A stretch of DNA of 64,000 nt from Rhizoclosmatium globosum. Its lineage: Eukaryota; Chytridiomycota; Chytridiomycetes; Chytridiales; Chytriomycetaceae. The stretch's first letter is position 1. Every line of letters starts with the position of its first letter. The position numbers and the translations under genes were made by a program. The notes below the pieces were generated by a model. It ran no database searches. It saw only the letters and a list, made by a program, of their open reading frames with translations, and had not been told where the DNA came from. The stretch covers positions 248,001 through 312,000 of the forward strand of contig MCGO01000046.1 in assembly GCA_002104985.1 (NCBI GenBank). The letters run 5' to 3'. Of this stretch, positions 55,765 through 64,000 are shown piece by piece.

Positions 55765-57422
55765 ATGTCAGTCTCTCAAGCCTGCAACTACGCCCTTACG
55801 GCTCTCCAACAAGAATTCTCAGCCTGTGGAAAGGCGTCTAACAGCAACGCTGTGACGGATTGTAACTGCACCTCGCTTGGTAAGGCAACGACTGTTTCAA
55901 TTTGTTGTACTCACCATCCTGTGCAGATCCAGAGTCAGTCACTGCATACTGTAACTTCCCAGAAAACGACAGAAACACATGGACAACACCTTACTTGGCC
56001 GCTGTCGATGCTCGTATGAACGCCTGTCTGTAGGTAGCTTGGCGTTATTGTTGGCAACTGCAAATCTAAGCTATCCGCTCTCAGTGCCGTTAACAAGCCA
56101 GTTGTCTCGGCACCAGTGATCGCCCTTCCCAGTTATATACCAAACCCATGGGCTGTTCAAACTGGCCCACTTACCCCAGCCTGTACCTACATCCGTGAAG
56201 CTTTCGAGCAACGCTTCCGTAACTGTGGAAAGGGTCCTGACGCGAAGGCTATCGACACCTGTCTCTGTACTGGTCTATGTACGTACCTTCTTTTTTCGTT
56301 CTTATTCAATATATTACCTAATACCATCAATTCTAAGTCACCGAGTCACTCTCGGCCTACTGTAATGCCAGGAAACGATCAAGCAAACTGGTTGAACCTC
56401 TACCAAGACGGAGCCGCTGCTCGTTCAAATTCATGTACTAAAGTCGGTTTGCCATTGACTGCAATCCCTGTCTTGTCTCTTCCAAACAATATTCCAAACC
56501 CCATCAAAGATCCTCCAACACCTGCGCCTCAGGCTCTTACTCCTGCATGTAACTACGTGCTTGACGCGTTCAATCAGAGATTTCGAAACTGTGGAAAGGG
56601 AGCTGATGCCAATTCTGCAAATACTTGCATCTGTAACGGTCTTTGTGAGTATTATCGCGTTTTAAAGCCTTAAACCCCAACTAAATTTTACTTGCCTAGT
56701 CACCGAGTCTCTTTTGGCATACTGCGACCTCCCAGGCAACGATAAATCCAAGTGGATCACTGACTACCAAAGCGGTGTCACTGCACGCTCAGACTCATGC
56801 GCCAAAGTTGGCTTGCCTCTTAACCCAATTCCTCTCTTGAGCTTGCCAGACAGTATTCCAAACCCCATTCCTGTTACTCCTCCAGCTCCAGTTGCATCTC
56901 TTACTCCAGCCTGTACCTACATTCTTGATGCGTTTGGTCAAAGATTCCGTAACTGCGGAAAAGGAGCTGATGCCGTGTCAGCTAACACTTGCATTTGTAA
57001 CGGTCTTTGTGAGTGTCATGCCTTTTTAAAACCTCAATCCCCAAAAACTAAATATAATATCCGCAGTCACTGAGTCCCTTTTGGCCTACTGTGATCTCCC
57101 AGGAAACGACAAGTCCAAGTGGTTCACTGATTACCAAAGCGGTGTTTCTGCTCGTTCAAACTCTTGTGCCAAAGTCGGCTTGGCTTTGACTCCAATTCCT
57201 CTATTGAGCTTGCCAGACAATATTCCAAACCCACTCAAAGACACTTCTGCTTCAACGTCAACCAGTGTTGCACCTTCGCCAATTCCTCCAACCAAGACTA
57301 CTTCTGGCGCTACTGACGCAAAGACGAGCGCCTTATCTAAGCCATCGAATGTGGTTATTTCTGGAACTGGGTCAATTGGGTTGGCTGGTGCTTTGATGGT
57401 TGCTTGTGCCGTCTTGATTTAA
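55765..57422 (+). CDS. Cysteine-repeat protein with C-terminal anchor, four repeats
   Basis: The start at 55765 gives MSVSQACNYALTALQQEFSA. Four repeats follow: an N-terminal one (DCNCTSLG, then YCNFPENDRNTW), and three of the type TPACTYIREAFEQRFRNC, TPACNYVLDAFNQRFRNC and TPACTYILDAFGQRFRNC, each split by an intron after the GLC cysteine and followed by NDKSKW...YQSGV.AR..SC.KVGL. A Ser/Thr-rich stretch and GSIGLAGALMVACAVLI end the protein at 57422. Compared with the paralogue near 25360, this copy lacks two Ts at about 56365 (AATGCCAGG instead of AATTTGCCAGG), shifting the frame. I suspect a sequencing error. No signal peptide; surface anchoring is inferred. Confidence 0.75.
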
Positions 57423-57675
57423 TTCATGGTGTTATATTTATTCCTCCTGCATGTATCTTTAAGAATAACTTTCCTCATTATTATCTAAGCTGATCGTGAC
57501 AGTTCAATAAATCATCATATACATTGCATCTCATCTCTTCCTTGTCTATATTATGATTAAAAATCCATTCATATGGCGTAAAGGCTGAACAGTTTGGAAA
57601 GGAGGCCATTATTTCAAATTTGTGGCTTTCCCCCACCCAATTTACAAAACTTCCCAGCAAAACCCAAACAACCAT

Positions 57676-58320
57676 ATGACCAACCCCAGGCAACCCACGC
57701 AGATCCACTGCCGCCCGATCCGTCCCTCCGATCACGAAGCCGCCGCTCAAACCCTTATCGCAGCGTTCACCGACGCCCCCTTCACTATCTGGATCATCCC
57801 AGATCCAGTCATCCGCACCTCCGAAATGTCAAAGTACTGGCCCACCCTCCTCAAAACCGCCCTCAAAGACCCATCCACCTTCATCGAAGTCACAGACGAC
57901 CTAAACGCCGTTGCCATCTGGTCACACGTCCCAATCACCTCCACTCCTTCCTCCAACCCCGAACCCACAACCACCTCCTCCAACCCCGAAACCAAACAAG
58001 AAGCCACACAGACCGAACCCCCATTCCGCCCCGAAGTCCACGCAATCTACGCCGGAATCGCACAAAACGCTCCAGAGAAGCCGTACCTCTCTTTAGACTA
58101 CATCGGTTCAACTAACCACAACCACGGATCCGCGTCTGCACTCCTTCGTCACAGACTTGATCAGGTAGATCCGGGCGTGAAGGTCGCGTTGTGGACGGGA
58201 ACGAAGAAGAATATCGCGTTTTATGAGCGGTTTGGGTTTAGAGTTTATGCGACGGCGCTTGATGTTGATTTGGAGGGAGGGCAGAATGGGTGGTGGATGG
58301 TTAGAGAGGGAACGAAGTGA
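57676..58320 (+). CDS. Single-domain GNAT acetyltransferase
   Basis: The frame from 57676 (MTNPRQPTQIHCRPIRPSDH) gives one GNAT unit of 214 residues; an ATG 54 bases earlier is also in frame. It shares FIEVTDDLNAVAIW, APEKPYL, SASALLRHRL, VALWTGTKKNIAFYERFGF and GQNGWWMVRE with both halves of the gene at 54296. A Pro/Ser/Thr insertion (SSNPEPTTTSSNPETKQ) sits after the third strand. Codon use is C-rich at third positions in the first half. It probably acts on the same type of substrate as the double GNAT. Confidence 0.82.
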   Translation: MTNPRQPTQIHCRPIRPSDHEAAAQTLIAAFTDAPFTIWIIPDPVIRTSEMSKYWPTLLKTALKDPSTFIEVTDDLNAVAIWSHVPITSTPSSNPEPTTTSSNPETKQEATQTEPPFRPEVHAIYAGIAQNAPEKPYLSLDYIGSTNHNHGSASALLRHRLDQVDPGVKVALWTGTKKNIAFYERFGFRVYATALDVDLEGGQNGWWMVREGTK

Positions 58321-58568
58321 GTGAAGGGGTTGTGGTAAACAATTAAGGTTGAGACGGATTTTTAGCGGTGTTTCGGTTTAAGCCACATTTTTATGTCATG
58401 GTTGAATGGTTAGAAATACAGTATTGAAGTGCGTTGAATGATTGAATGAGAAATATTCCCGAGATATCTAAGGAGGATGAAGTTTCGTTCAGTGTGAATG
58501 CTGTCCAATAAATCCGTCGCGACCGTTTATTAAGGTTGTGTAATCCCAACACACGTTATGGGTACCAC

Positions 58569-59342
58569 TCATCCCTGAATCTTGCTCAACTTCTCAACAA
58601 GCTTTCCCGTCAAGGTTTCACTCAAACAAAACAATCCATTCATTGACACGATTCTGTGAGTACCAGTTGGTTGGAAAGTACCTGGCACAATCTTTCCTTC
58701 CTTCAAGAGAACCGCGCCGATCAAATCTTCAGGATCACTGTGCAGCAGTTTAGTTTTGAGAGTGTGTTGGATGAAGGACGTACCTAACACGACCCCATGG
58801 AGTATAGACTCTTGTATCAGAAACGTTCAAGTATCCTTCCTTCTGATTAAACGCCAACTGTTGCAACCCTTCATCCTCATGGATAGATTCATTAAGAACC
58901 TGATGCAGCACCTCTGAATCCATTTCAGCCTTTTTCCCACAACCCATAACCATGAAAAACAAAAACAAACCTTCAAACTTCAGATTCGGCTCAAAGTTAG
59001 TTGTTGTAGGAACTGGTTTCGCAGTCGGCGGCAACTGCGTTTTGATCCAGCCAACGACTCGTTTGTCTGTTGACGACGGCGGCGACGAGAACTTTGTGAA
59101 TGAAAGGGCGAGCGAGGTGGTCGTCGGCGACTTGGTCCAGAACAGCGGAAACGGGTACGGCGCCGACGTTGGAGATGGCGACGTTGATAAGAGGCGGCGA
59201 CGCAGAAGGTGGTGCGCTTGGACTTGGACTTGGACTTGGACTTGGACTTGGTGGGCGCCGATCATTTGCGGGTGAGAATCTGTGTGCTTGGATCGTGACA
59301 AAGAAGTATCAAGTAGAGAAATGAATAAGAGGTCAATTAAAT
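58569..59342 (-). CDS. Unidentified protein with frame breaks
   Basis: Starting at 59342 (MDTDLIDLLFISLLDTS), a repeat of GTCCAA (about five copies, 59219-59250) encodes a Pro-Ser or Gln-Val run depending on frame. The coherent reading beyond it is PLINVAISNVGAVPVSAVLD...ARPFIHKVLVAAVVN, then VVGWIKTQLPPTAKP, then after an intron (GTTTGT...AAAAAG) AEMDSEVLHQVLNESI...VYTPWG, then VVLGTSFIQHTLKTKLLHSD to the end at 58569. These pieces lie in different frames. One break (near 58794) is repaired by adding a G to a G run. I recognise no family. Confidence 0.45.
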
Positions 59343-59457
59343 CAGTATCCATTCTCATTCTTGTGCAATAACTCAAAGAAACGAACGATCGAGAGAGAAG
59401 GAGAACGAGGCGTTCATAATTACAAAAACACACACACAGTACACTTAAAACGAAATT

Positions 59458-60942
59458 TTAAAGCTCCTCATGCTCAATCTCCTCAGCATCATCAGCAACC
59501 TTCTCATCCTTCTTGGAAGCAGCCTCCTCAGCCTCTCTCTCCTTCTTCTCCTTCTCAGCCTTCTCTTCAGCTTCCTTTCTCTCCTTCTCGTCCAACTTGT
59601 CCTTGGCAGATTGCTCCTTCTCCTTCAAATCAGCCCATGTCTTCTTTCCAAACTTCTCGGCTTCGGCGATAGAGTCCGTCACGATGATGTTGTCAAAGAT
59701 TGTGCCGGACTTGACTTGCCAGAGATCGAAACCAACGTGGGCGTTTGTGTAGTGGTAGATTTCAGCGTCTTCCTCTGTTAGGGTATTGTAAGATTTAGTA
59801 TGAGATAACAGGACAAGAGCAAGACAAAAGACTCAACTGTACTCTGGGTTATCAATCTCAGGGTGAACCCAAGGACCCTTGTACTCAGGGTTTGGAATCT
59901 GTTTCGCCTTCCACTCCCCTTTGAACTCTGGGTTCGCAATCTTTGGAGCCTCCCATTCTCCATCCATCTCATCGTCCCAGTCTTCTGGCTTCTCAGCCTC
60001 AGGGTCAACAATAGTGGCTGGAATGTCGTCCCATCCCTTTGGCTTCTTGTCAGTTGGGTCAGCGATTTCAGCGTCGTCAACCCAGTCGGCAGGTTTGGAG
60101 GCGGATGGATCCTTGATCTTCTTTGGTGGGAGGAGGTCCCATTCGTCAGTGATGGATCCAGATTCCTTTTCTTCACCATCCAAAAGGATTTTGAAGGTTT
60201 GGTCTGGCTTGAGGATGAATGTGTATTGGTCTGTTGTTTATGGATAAGGAGTGGCATTAGTTTTCCGATACCCATTACATAATAATACGTACGAGTCAAT
60301 TGATCACTTCCAGGCGCAATAGTCTTCTTGATCAAGTGGTTCTTGTCCTTGTAGTTCAAAATAGCGTGAATCTTCTTGTCGTGTCCGCAAATGTCAGGGC
60401 CAAACATGATAGAGTATGGAGTCTCTCCGTTAAACTTCTTTGGATCCATCTTTGGAAGGAGCTTAATGTAACCACCTCCACAATCTAATAATGCACGTTA
60501 ATTTCACCCCAACACCCCTCGAAACCTATTTAATAACAAACACACCAATGTTCTGCTCAAACTTTGCAGTAAACTGGAGCACAAGGTCCTTGTCCTTGTT
60601 GTCGAACTCCTTGTCAAGCGCCGCTGAGATGGAGTAGAACTTGGCGTCCTGCGACGTCTGCAATCCACGCGAGGCCTTGGCGTCCGCGTGGAACTTTCCA
60701 GCGCTGATTTTGAATTTTCCAAAGTCGTCTTTTGATTCGGATTGGATCCATCGAGACGGGATCTTGTCGCCTGAATTTGGGGTGTTTTAGTGGTTGGTTT
60801 GAGAGAGAGAGAGTGCTAGGTGGTAGGTGGTGAAGAGGGAAAGGGGTCACGTACTGTCAAAGGTCTCTTGGAAGTAGACTGTGGCCTGGGCGAGTGGGAT
60901 GGCTGCAAGTGCGAGTGAGATGGCTTTGGCAAAGTTGACCAT
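59458..60942 (-). CDS. Calreticulin
   Basis: The start at 60942 opens MVNFAKAISLALAAIPLAQA, a signal peptide, then TVYFQETFD. Exons show WIQSESKDDFGKFKISAGKF, CGGGYIKLLP, FNGETPYSIMFGPDICGHDK (the lectin-domain signature) and NYKDKNHLIKK. The proline-rich P domain has paired repeats (KPADWVDDAEIADPTDKKP; KPEDWDDEMDGEWEAP; NPEFKGEWKAKQIPNPEYKG). The C-terminal domain is Lys/Glu-rich and ends IEHEEL, an HDEL-type ER retention signal in variant form. The protein is a lumenal Ca2+-binding lectin chaperone for monoglucosylated glycoproteins. No trans-membrane segment, so it is calreticulin rather than calnexin. The stop is TAA at 59458-59460. Confidence 0.93.
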
Positions 60943-61153
60943 TTCTGTTTAGGTTGCATTGTGTATTGAGTGCGTATTAGTTGTCGATAAGGTACGGAAA
61001 GAGGGAGAAAGGACACGCATACAGATAGAAAGAAGGGGATCAAAGTGGGGAAAAGAATGCACGCACCTGCTTTTTTGAGAGGGTTTTCGTGTTTGTGGTT
61101 TGGGCGTTGAGGTGGGCAAATCTGATTGGTCAATCGAAGGAAAGAGAAAAGTG

Positions 61154-62020
61154 ATGCCAATCCCAACTGAACTTGTTGCCGCGATTCTTGTCTTTCTTGA
61201 TCCGGATCATGTGCTTAACCTGAGATTGGTATCACGAGCATTCGATGCAGTTATTCTGGATCCCGTGTTTGCAAAGAAGGTTATGTGGAGATATTACGGT
61301 GGTATCGTTGAACCTCAGTCTGTTTTGAAGAACGGACCCTTCTTTCACTGGCCTAGGGCTTTCCAAGAAGCGTATTCGATGGTTTATTTGGTGAAGGAGG
61401 AGCATTTGGAGGCTCGAGTGTCTTCCTCCAAACCAATTACGTTGCCATCTTGCTTTGGATCACTATCAAACCTGAAATTTATTCAATGCATTAATGGTGG
61501 ATTTAGTGGATCGATTCCGGCTGAATGGAGTTCATTGGCTTCGCTCAAAGTTCTCAGTCTCTACAACAACACACTTACCTCCATCCCACACGAATTCGGG
61601 AATCTATCAAGTCTCGAACGCCTCGTTCTTTCAAACAATCGTATCGAGCAGATACCACCCACTTTCAACCAGCTAAGAAACCTCAAAAGCCTCAACCTTT
61701 CAAGCAACAGACTTACCCGCTTTGACCAAGGCATCTGCACAATCCCCTTCCTGTCTATCCTAATCCTCTCTCGCAACCAAATCTCTTCCCAAATCCCCGA
61801 TTCCCTCGCGTCCATGTATCTGCTTACAATTCTCGACCTTTCCTACAACAACCTTACAGGTCCCATCCCAACCACATGGAAGTGCAACTTTCTCAGTGAT
61901 TTAAACCTCTCCCACAACAATCTCACTGCCCAAATCCCACCATCCCTGTGCATCCTCCCCCGCCTACAACACCTGAACCTCTCCTACAACACCTTAACAG
62001 GTCCATGTGTGGAATCATAA
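61154..62020 (+). CDS. F-box LRR protein
   Basis: From 61154 the frame reads MPIPTELVAAILVFLDPDHV and LNLRLVSRAFDAVILDPVFA, an F-box at the very N terminus (an upstream in-frame ATG at 61100 adds 18 residues). From residue about 100, LRRs follow: LSNLKFIQCINGGFSGSIPA, LKVLSLYNNTLTSIPHEFGN, LERLVLSNNRIEQIP, LKSLNLSSNRLTRFDQG, LTILDLSYNNLTGPIPTTW, LSDLNLSHNNLTAQIP. Single exon, stop at 62018-62020. No signal peptide. It shares an LRR type with the genes at 29761 and 47700 but lacks their coiled-coil leader. The retroelement begins just downstream. Confidence 0.78.
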   Translation: MPIPTELVAAILVFLDPDHVLNLRLVSRAFDAVILDPVFAKKVMWRYYGGIVEPQSVLKNGPFFHWPRAFQEAYSMVYLVKEEHLEARVSSSKPITLPSCFGSLSNLKFIQCINGGFSGSIPAEWSSLASLKVLSLYNNTLTSIPHEFGNLSSLERLVLSNNRIEQIPPTFNQLRNLKSLNLSSNRLTRFDQGICTIPFLSILILSRNQISSQIPDSLASMYLLTILDLSYNNLTGPIPTTWKCNFLSDLNLSHNNLTAQIPPSLCILPRLQHLNLSYNTLTGPCVES

Positions 62021-62068
62021 CCACTCGATCCCGAGACCCAGTGCGCTGTCAAGTTCCGATACTCCAGT

Positions 62069-62130
62069 CAAGGTTCCAATCAAGGTTCCTGTCAAGGTTC
62101 CATTCAAGGTTCCTTCCAACAAGGTTCCTT
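62069..62130. repeat. CAAGGTTCC tandem repeat
   Basis: Five copies of CAAGGTTCC spaced 12 bases apart, with the last two a little longer, directly before a TATA-like ACTATAAATA at 62141-62150. It could be an enhancer-like array of the retroelement's LTR or an independent minisatellite. Confidence 0.65.
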
Positions 62131-62140
62131 CAACGGGTTT

Positions 62141-62400
62141 ACTATAAATACTGAAATCCTGATGAGGGAGAATCTTCACTCGCTGATACTGTGCGTGTGC
62201 TGACTCTCCACTCATCAGGTAAGCCTTGTTCTCATCATTTCTTTTATCTCTTTATTCATACGCTTTGGTTAATAGGTTGGATATTTTATATAAAGACTCG
62301 CTGATACTGTGCGTGTGCTGACTCTCCACTCATCAGGTTGGATATTTTATATAAAGACTGGCTGATACTGTGCGTGTGCTGACTCTCCACTCATCAGCGC
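62141..62400 (+). repeat. 61-bp direct repeats in the retroelement leader/LTR
   Basis: The block GGTTGGATATTTTATATAAA ... CTCTCCACTCATCA is present in full at 62275-62335 and again immediately at 62336-62396. A first, partial copy (CTGATACTG...CATCAG) lies at 62178-62217 after a TATA box at 62141. The repeated unit holds its own TATATAAAG. Duplicated promoter modules are common in LTR U3/R regions. No paired LTR can be seen because the 3' end is outside the window. Confidence 0.6.
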
Positions 62401-62512
62401 CTTTATCCATATCCACCTTCGTACCACTCAATTGACCCATCGTTATCGATCTCTGACACGTTCGAGATCTTCACTGATTAAGAGTCTCAAATATCTCCGA
62501 TTGAAATCTAGT

Positions 62513-64000
62513 ATGGAATCTCCATCACAATTATTGTCCGACGATGGACAACCAGTGTTAAATGTATCAGATTGGAAACGTGATATGGAACGTCGTATCA
62601 ATACTATCAAATTCAAAGACTTCCCAGGCTATTATGTGAAGCAGGGGAGCGATATTAAGTTCATCACTGTTTGTAAACCATGGGACTTCTTTACGGTTGA
62701 TCATTGGGCTCCCAAATTGGATGCCTATGGAGATGGAAAGGATCAAAACAAAACCGAGAAGTTTGCATTGGCTTGTCAAGCGTTTTCAAAATTGGAATCG
62801 AGTATCCAGGAACTGGTCAAAAAGTTCATCTCGCCGAATCTTTTCGAAGTATTCATTGCAGCACCTTCCATCAAGCAAGGTTACGACCAAATTCTTGCGG
62901 ACTCAAACAACTTCCAAGAGGACGTACTACACATCGTTCTCAGTCGGATTCGAACCGCGGCCCAAGGGCACTCAACATATTACCAATACACTTTGGATTT
63001 CCAAAAGGATATGCAGTCATTGGAACGTCTTGGATACGCCACTACAGAACCAGCAAGATCGATCTGGCAAAAGGAAGCTGCCGATAACTACCGAGTGGGA
63101 ATTTCCGAATCAGACGCCCCACGTTTAACAGCCCGTTTTGATGTCACAAAAGCGGACACCTTTGAGAAGATGCGTGTGGAAGTGATTGGATTGGCTCGGG
63201 AGGATTTGAAACGTCAGTCACGACAGGCGAACAACTCTACCATGGATTCTGCCAAAGCCCTTCAGGTTCTTCCCAACCAACCACCAGGGAAACCTAAGCC
63301 AACTGGGATCCCACGTCCACAAAACGGGATTGACAAGGGTACACGCCACCGAGACCCGGCAACTACCTTAGTCGTCAAGAATCTTCCAAACGACGTCTCC
63401 AAAGAAAATCTAAAAACTGGATTTTCTAACTTTGGACAAGTTATGGACGTGTATGTGTTGAACAATCGCCAAAATGGGCAAGGCGCGATGGCATTTATTC
63501 GATACGGCACCAAAGATGCTGTGGACGCGGCACTCAAGTCCAAGCCCAAATCCATTGCTGGTCTGACCCCAGTGTTTGAGAGATCTGTCAAAAAGGACAA
63601 AGGAGTAACTCAAGGATCAATGTATCAATTCTTTGAGATCCCCGATGAGAATAAACCAACCTCGGCTTTGTACTCTCTCTCTCCCAAAACCATTTTGTTC
63701 AAGGGAGTTGTAGATTCTGGATGCACCCCAAACCACATTACACCTAACGTTACCCAACTATCCAATGTTCGAAATTCTGGAAAAATTGTTCGCTATGGAA
63801 CGGCCGATCATGGGATTATCTCCTCGAATGGATTAGTCGGTTCCATCACTGGAATGACAGCGGCAAGCCAACCCTTCTCGTTAACTAATCTCTTGGTAGT
63901 ACCTGGAGCGGCGGAGTCATTGATTTCAGTGTATGATTTGGTCGTGCGACAAGGTCTCGATGTTTGGTTTACAACGGACGAAGACTCAGTGCACTCAGTT
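62513..64000 (+). mobile_element. Ty1/copia-type retrotransposon, gag and protease part (runs off the window)
   Basis: ATG at 62513 opens a frame of 496 codons with no stop up to the window end. Residues 1-280 resemble a copia Gag helical core: WDFFTVDHWAPKLDAYGDGK, then QAFSKLESSIQELVKKFIS. Residues about 284-355 form an RRM: TTLVVKNLPNDVSKENL (RNP2 = LVVKNL), then QGAMAFIRYGTKDAVDAAL (RNP1-like). At residues 401-405 lies DSGCT, the aspartic-protease triad of copia elements (usually DSGAT), followed by the typical flank VRYGTADHGII...FSLTNLLVVPGAAESLISVYDL. No zinc knuckle is seen in Gag. Integrase and reverse transcriptase must follow outside. The frame is intact, so the element could be young. 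Confidence 0.82.

Noticed and set aside
62015..62215. Minus-strand 66-codon frame with GTL/GTLTG repeats
   Set aside because: It is the reverse translation of the CAAGGTTCC tandem repeat; no start context or family supports coding.
62938..62966. tRNA-like T-arm (GGTTCGAATCC on the minus strand)
   Set aside because: It matches a B-box, but the flanking stem pairs at only three positions and no acceptor, D or anticodon arms can be folded around it. It lies inside the intact Gag frame.
1..64000. CRISPR arrays, bacterial operons, riboswitches
   Set aside because: The window is plainly eukaryotic; no regularly spaced repeat-spacer structure was seen.

Overview
The window is nuclear DNA from a small-genome eukaryote, most likely a zoosporic (chytrid-type) fungus. 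Introns are short (about 50-60 nt where I could place them), with GT/AG borders, and genes are packed with as little as 38-160 bp between them. There is an orthologue of the flagellar central-pair protein SPAG6/PF16, which only flagellated lineages keep. There is also a tandem array of class C (GABA-B-like) GPCRs and several plant-style LRR proteins. All intron/exon models here were made by eye from translated fragments, so internal exon borders are approximate unless a splice site is stated.

Layout. 1-19.2 kb: five minus-strand class C GPCR genes (the first cut by the window edge), interrupted by a NOSIP-type U-box gene and an ADP-ribosylglycohydrolase. Each complete receptor has a Venus-flytrap-like ectodomain, a PPPDGP linker, seven membrane segments, and a separate C-terminal exon encoding a conserved PH-like domain. 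19.4-24.8 kb: an SR-type splicing factor and an RFC ATPase subunit share a 54-bp divergent promoter, followed by SPAG6. 25-29.4 kb: two genes of a cysteine-repeat, C-terminally anchored protein family, a third relic of it, and an unidentified gene with a faint HNH-like motif. 29.8-35.6 kb: an LRR/F-box-like gene divergent from a large CPSF160/DDB1/SF3B3-family beta-propeller gene. 35.9-39.5 kb: two nearly identical UNC93-like transporters. 40.5-43 kb: a PPTC7-like mitochondrial PP2C and a small membrane protein. 43.1-51.6 kb: five copies of a small unknown protein family (here called HEAQ), surrounding a tandem pair of HXXXD acyltransferases, an LRR gene and an ankyrin gene. 51.9-58.3 kb: a single-pass membrane protein, a GPI-type secreted protein, and a double-GNAT / cysteine-repeat / single-GNAT block. 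58.6-62 kb: an unidentified gene, calreticulin and an F-box LRR gene. 62-64 kb: the 5' part of a Ty1/copia-type retrotransposon whose Gag carries an RRM.

The recurrent theme is local family expansion: receptors, cysteine-repeat proteins (2, 3 and 4 repeats), GNATs, acyltransferases, UNC93 and HEAQ proteins. Two of these families also share visible upstream promoter motifs, so promoters were copied with the genes. The receptors, the cysteine-repeat proteins and the GPI-type protein fit a surface-sensing and surface-interaction repertoire. The conserved genes (RFC, NOSIP, SR factor, calreticulin, PPTC7) are housekeeping.

Caution: several genes between 21 and 25 kb, and near 52.6, 56.4 and 58.8 kb, carry one- or two-base losses, most of them in homopolymer runs, that break otherwise well-conserved frames. 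Two of these are demonstrated by comparison with paralogues. I read them as probable sequencing or assembly indels rather than pseudogenes.
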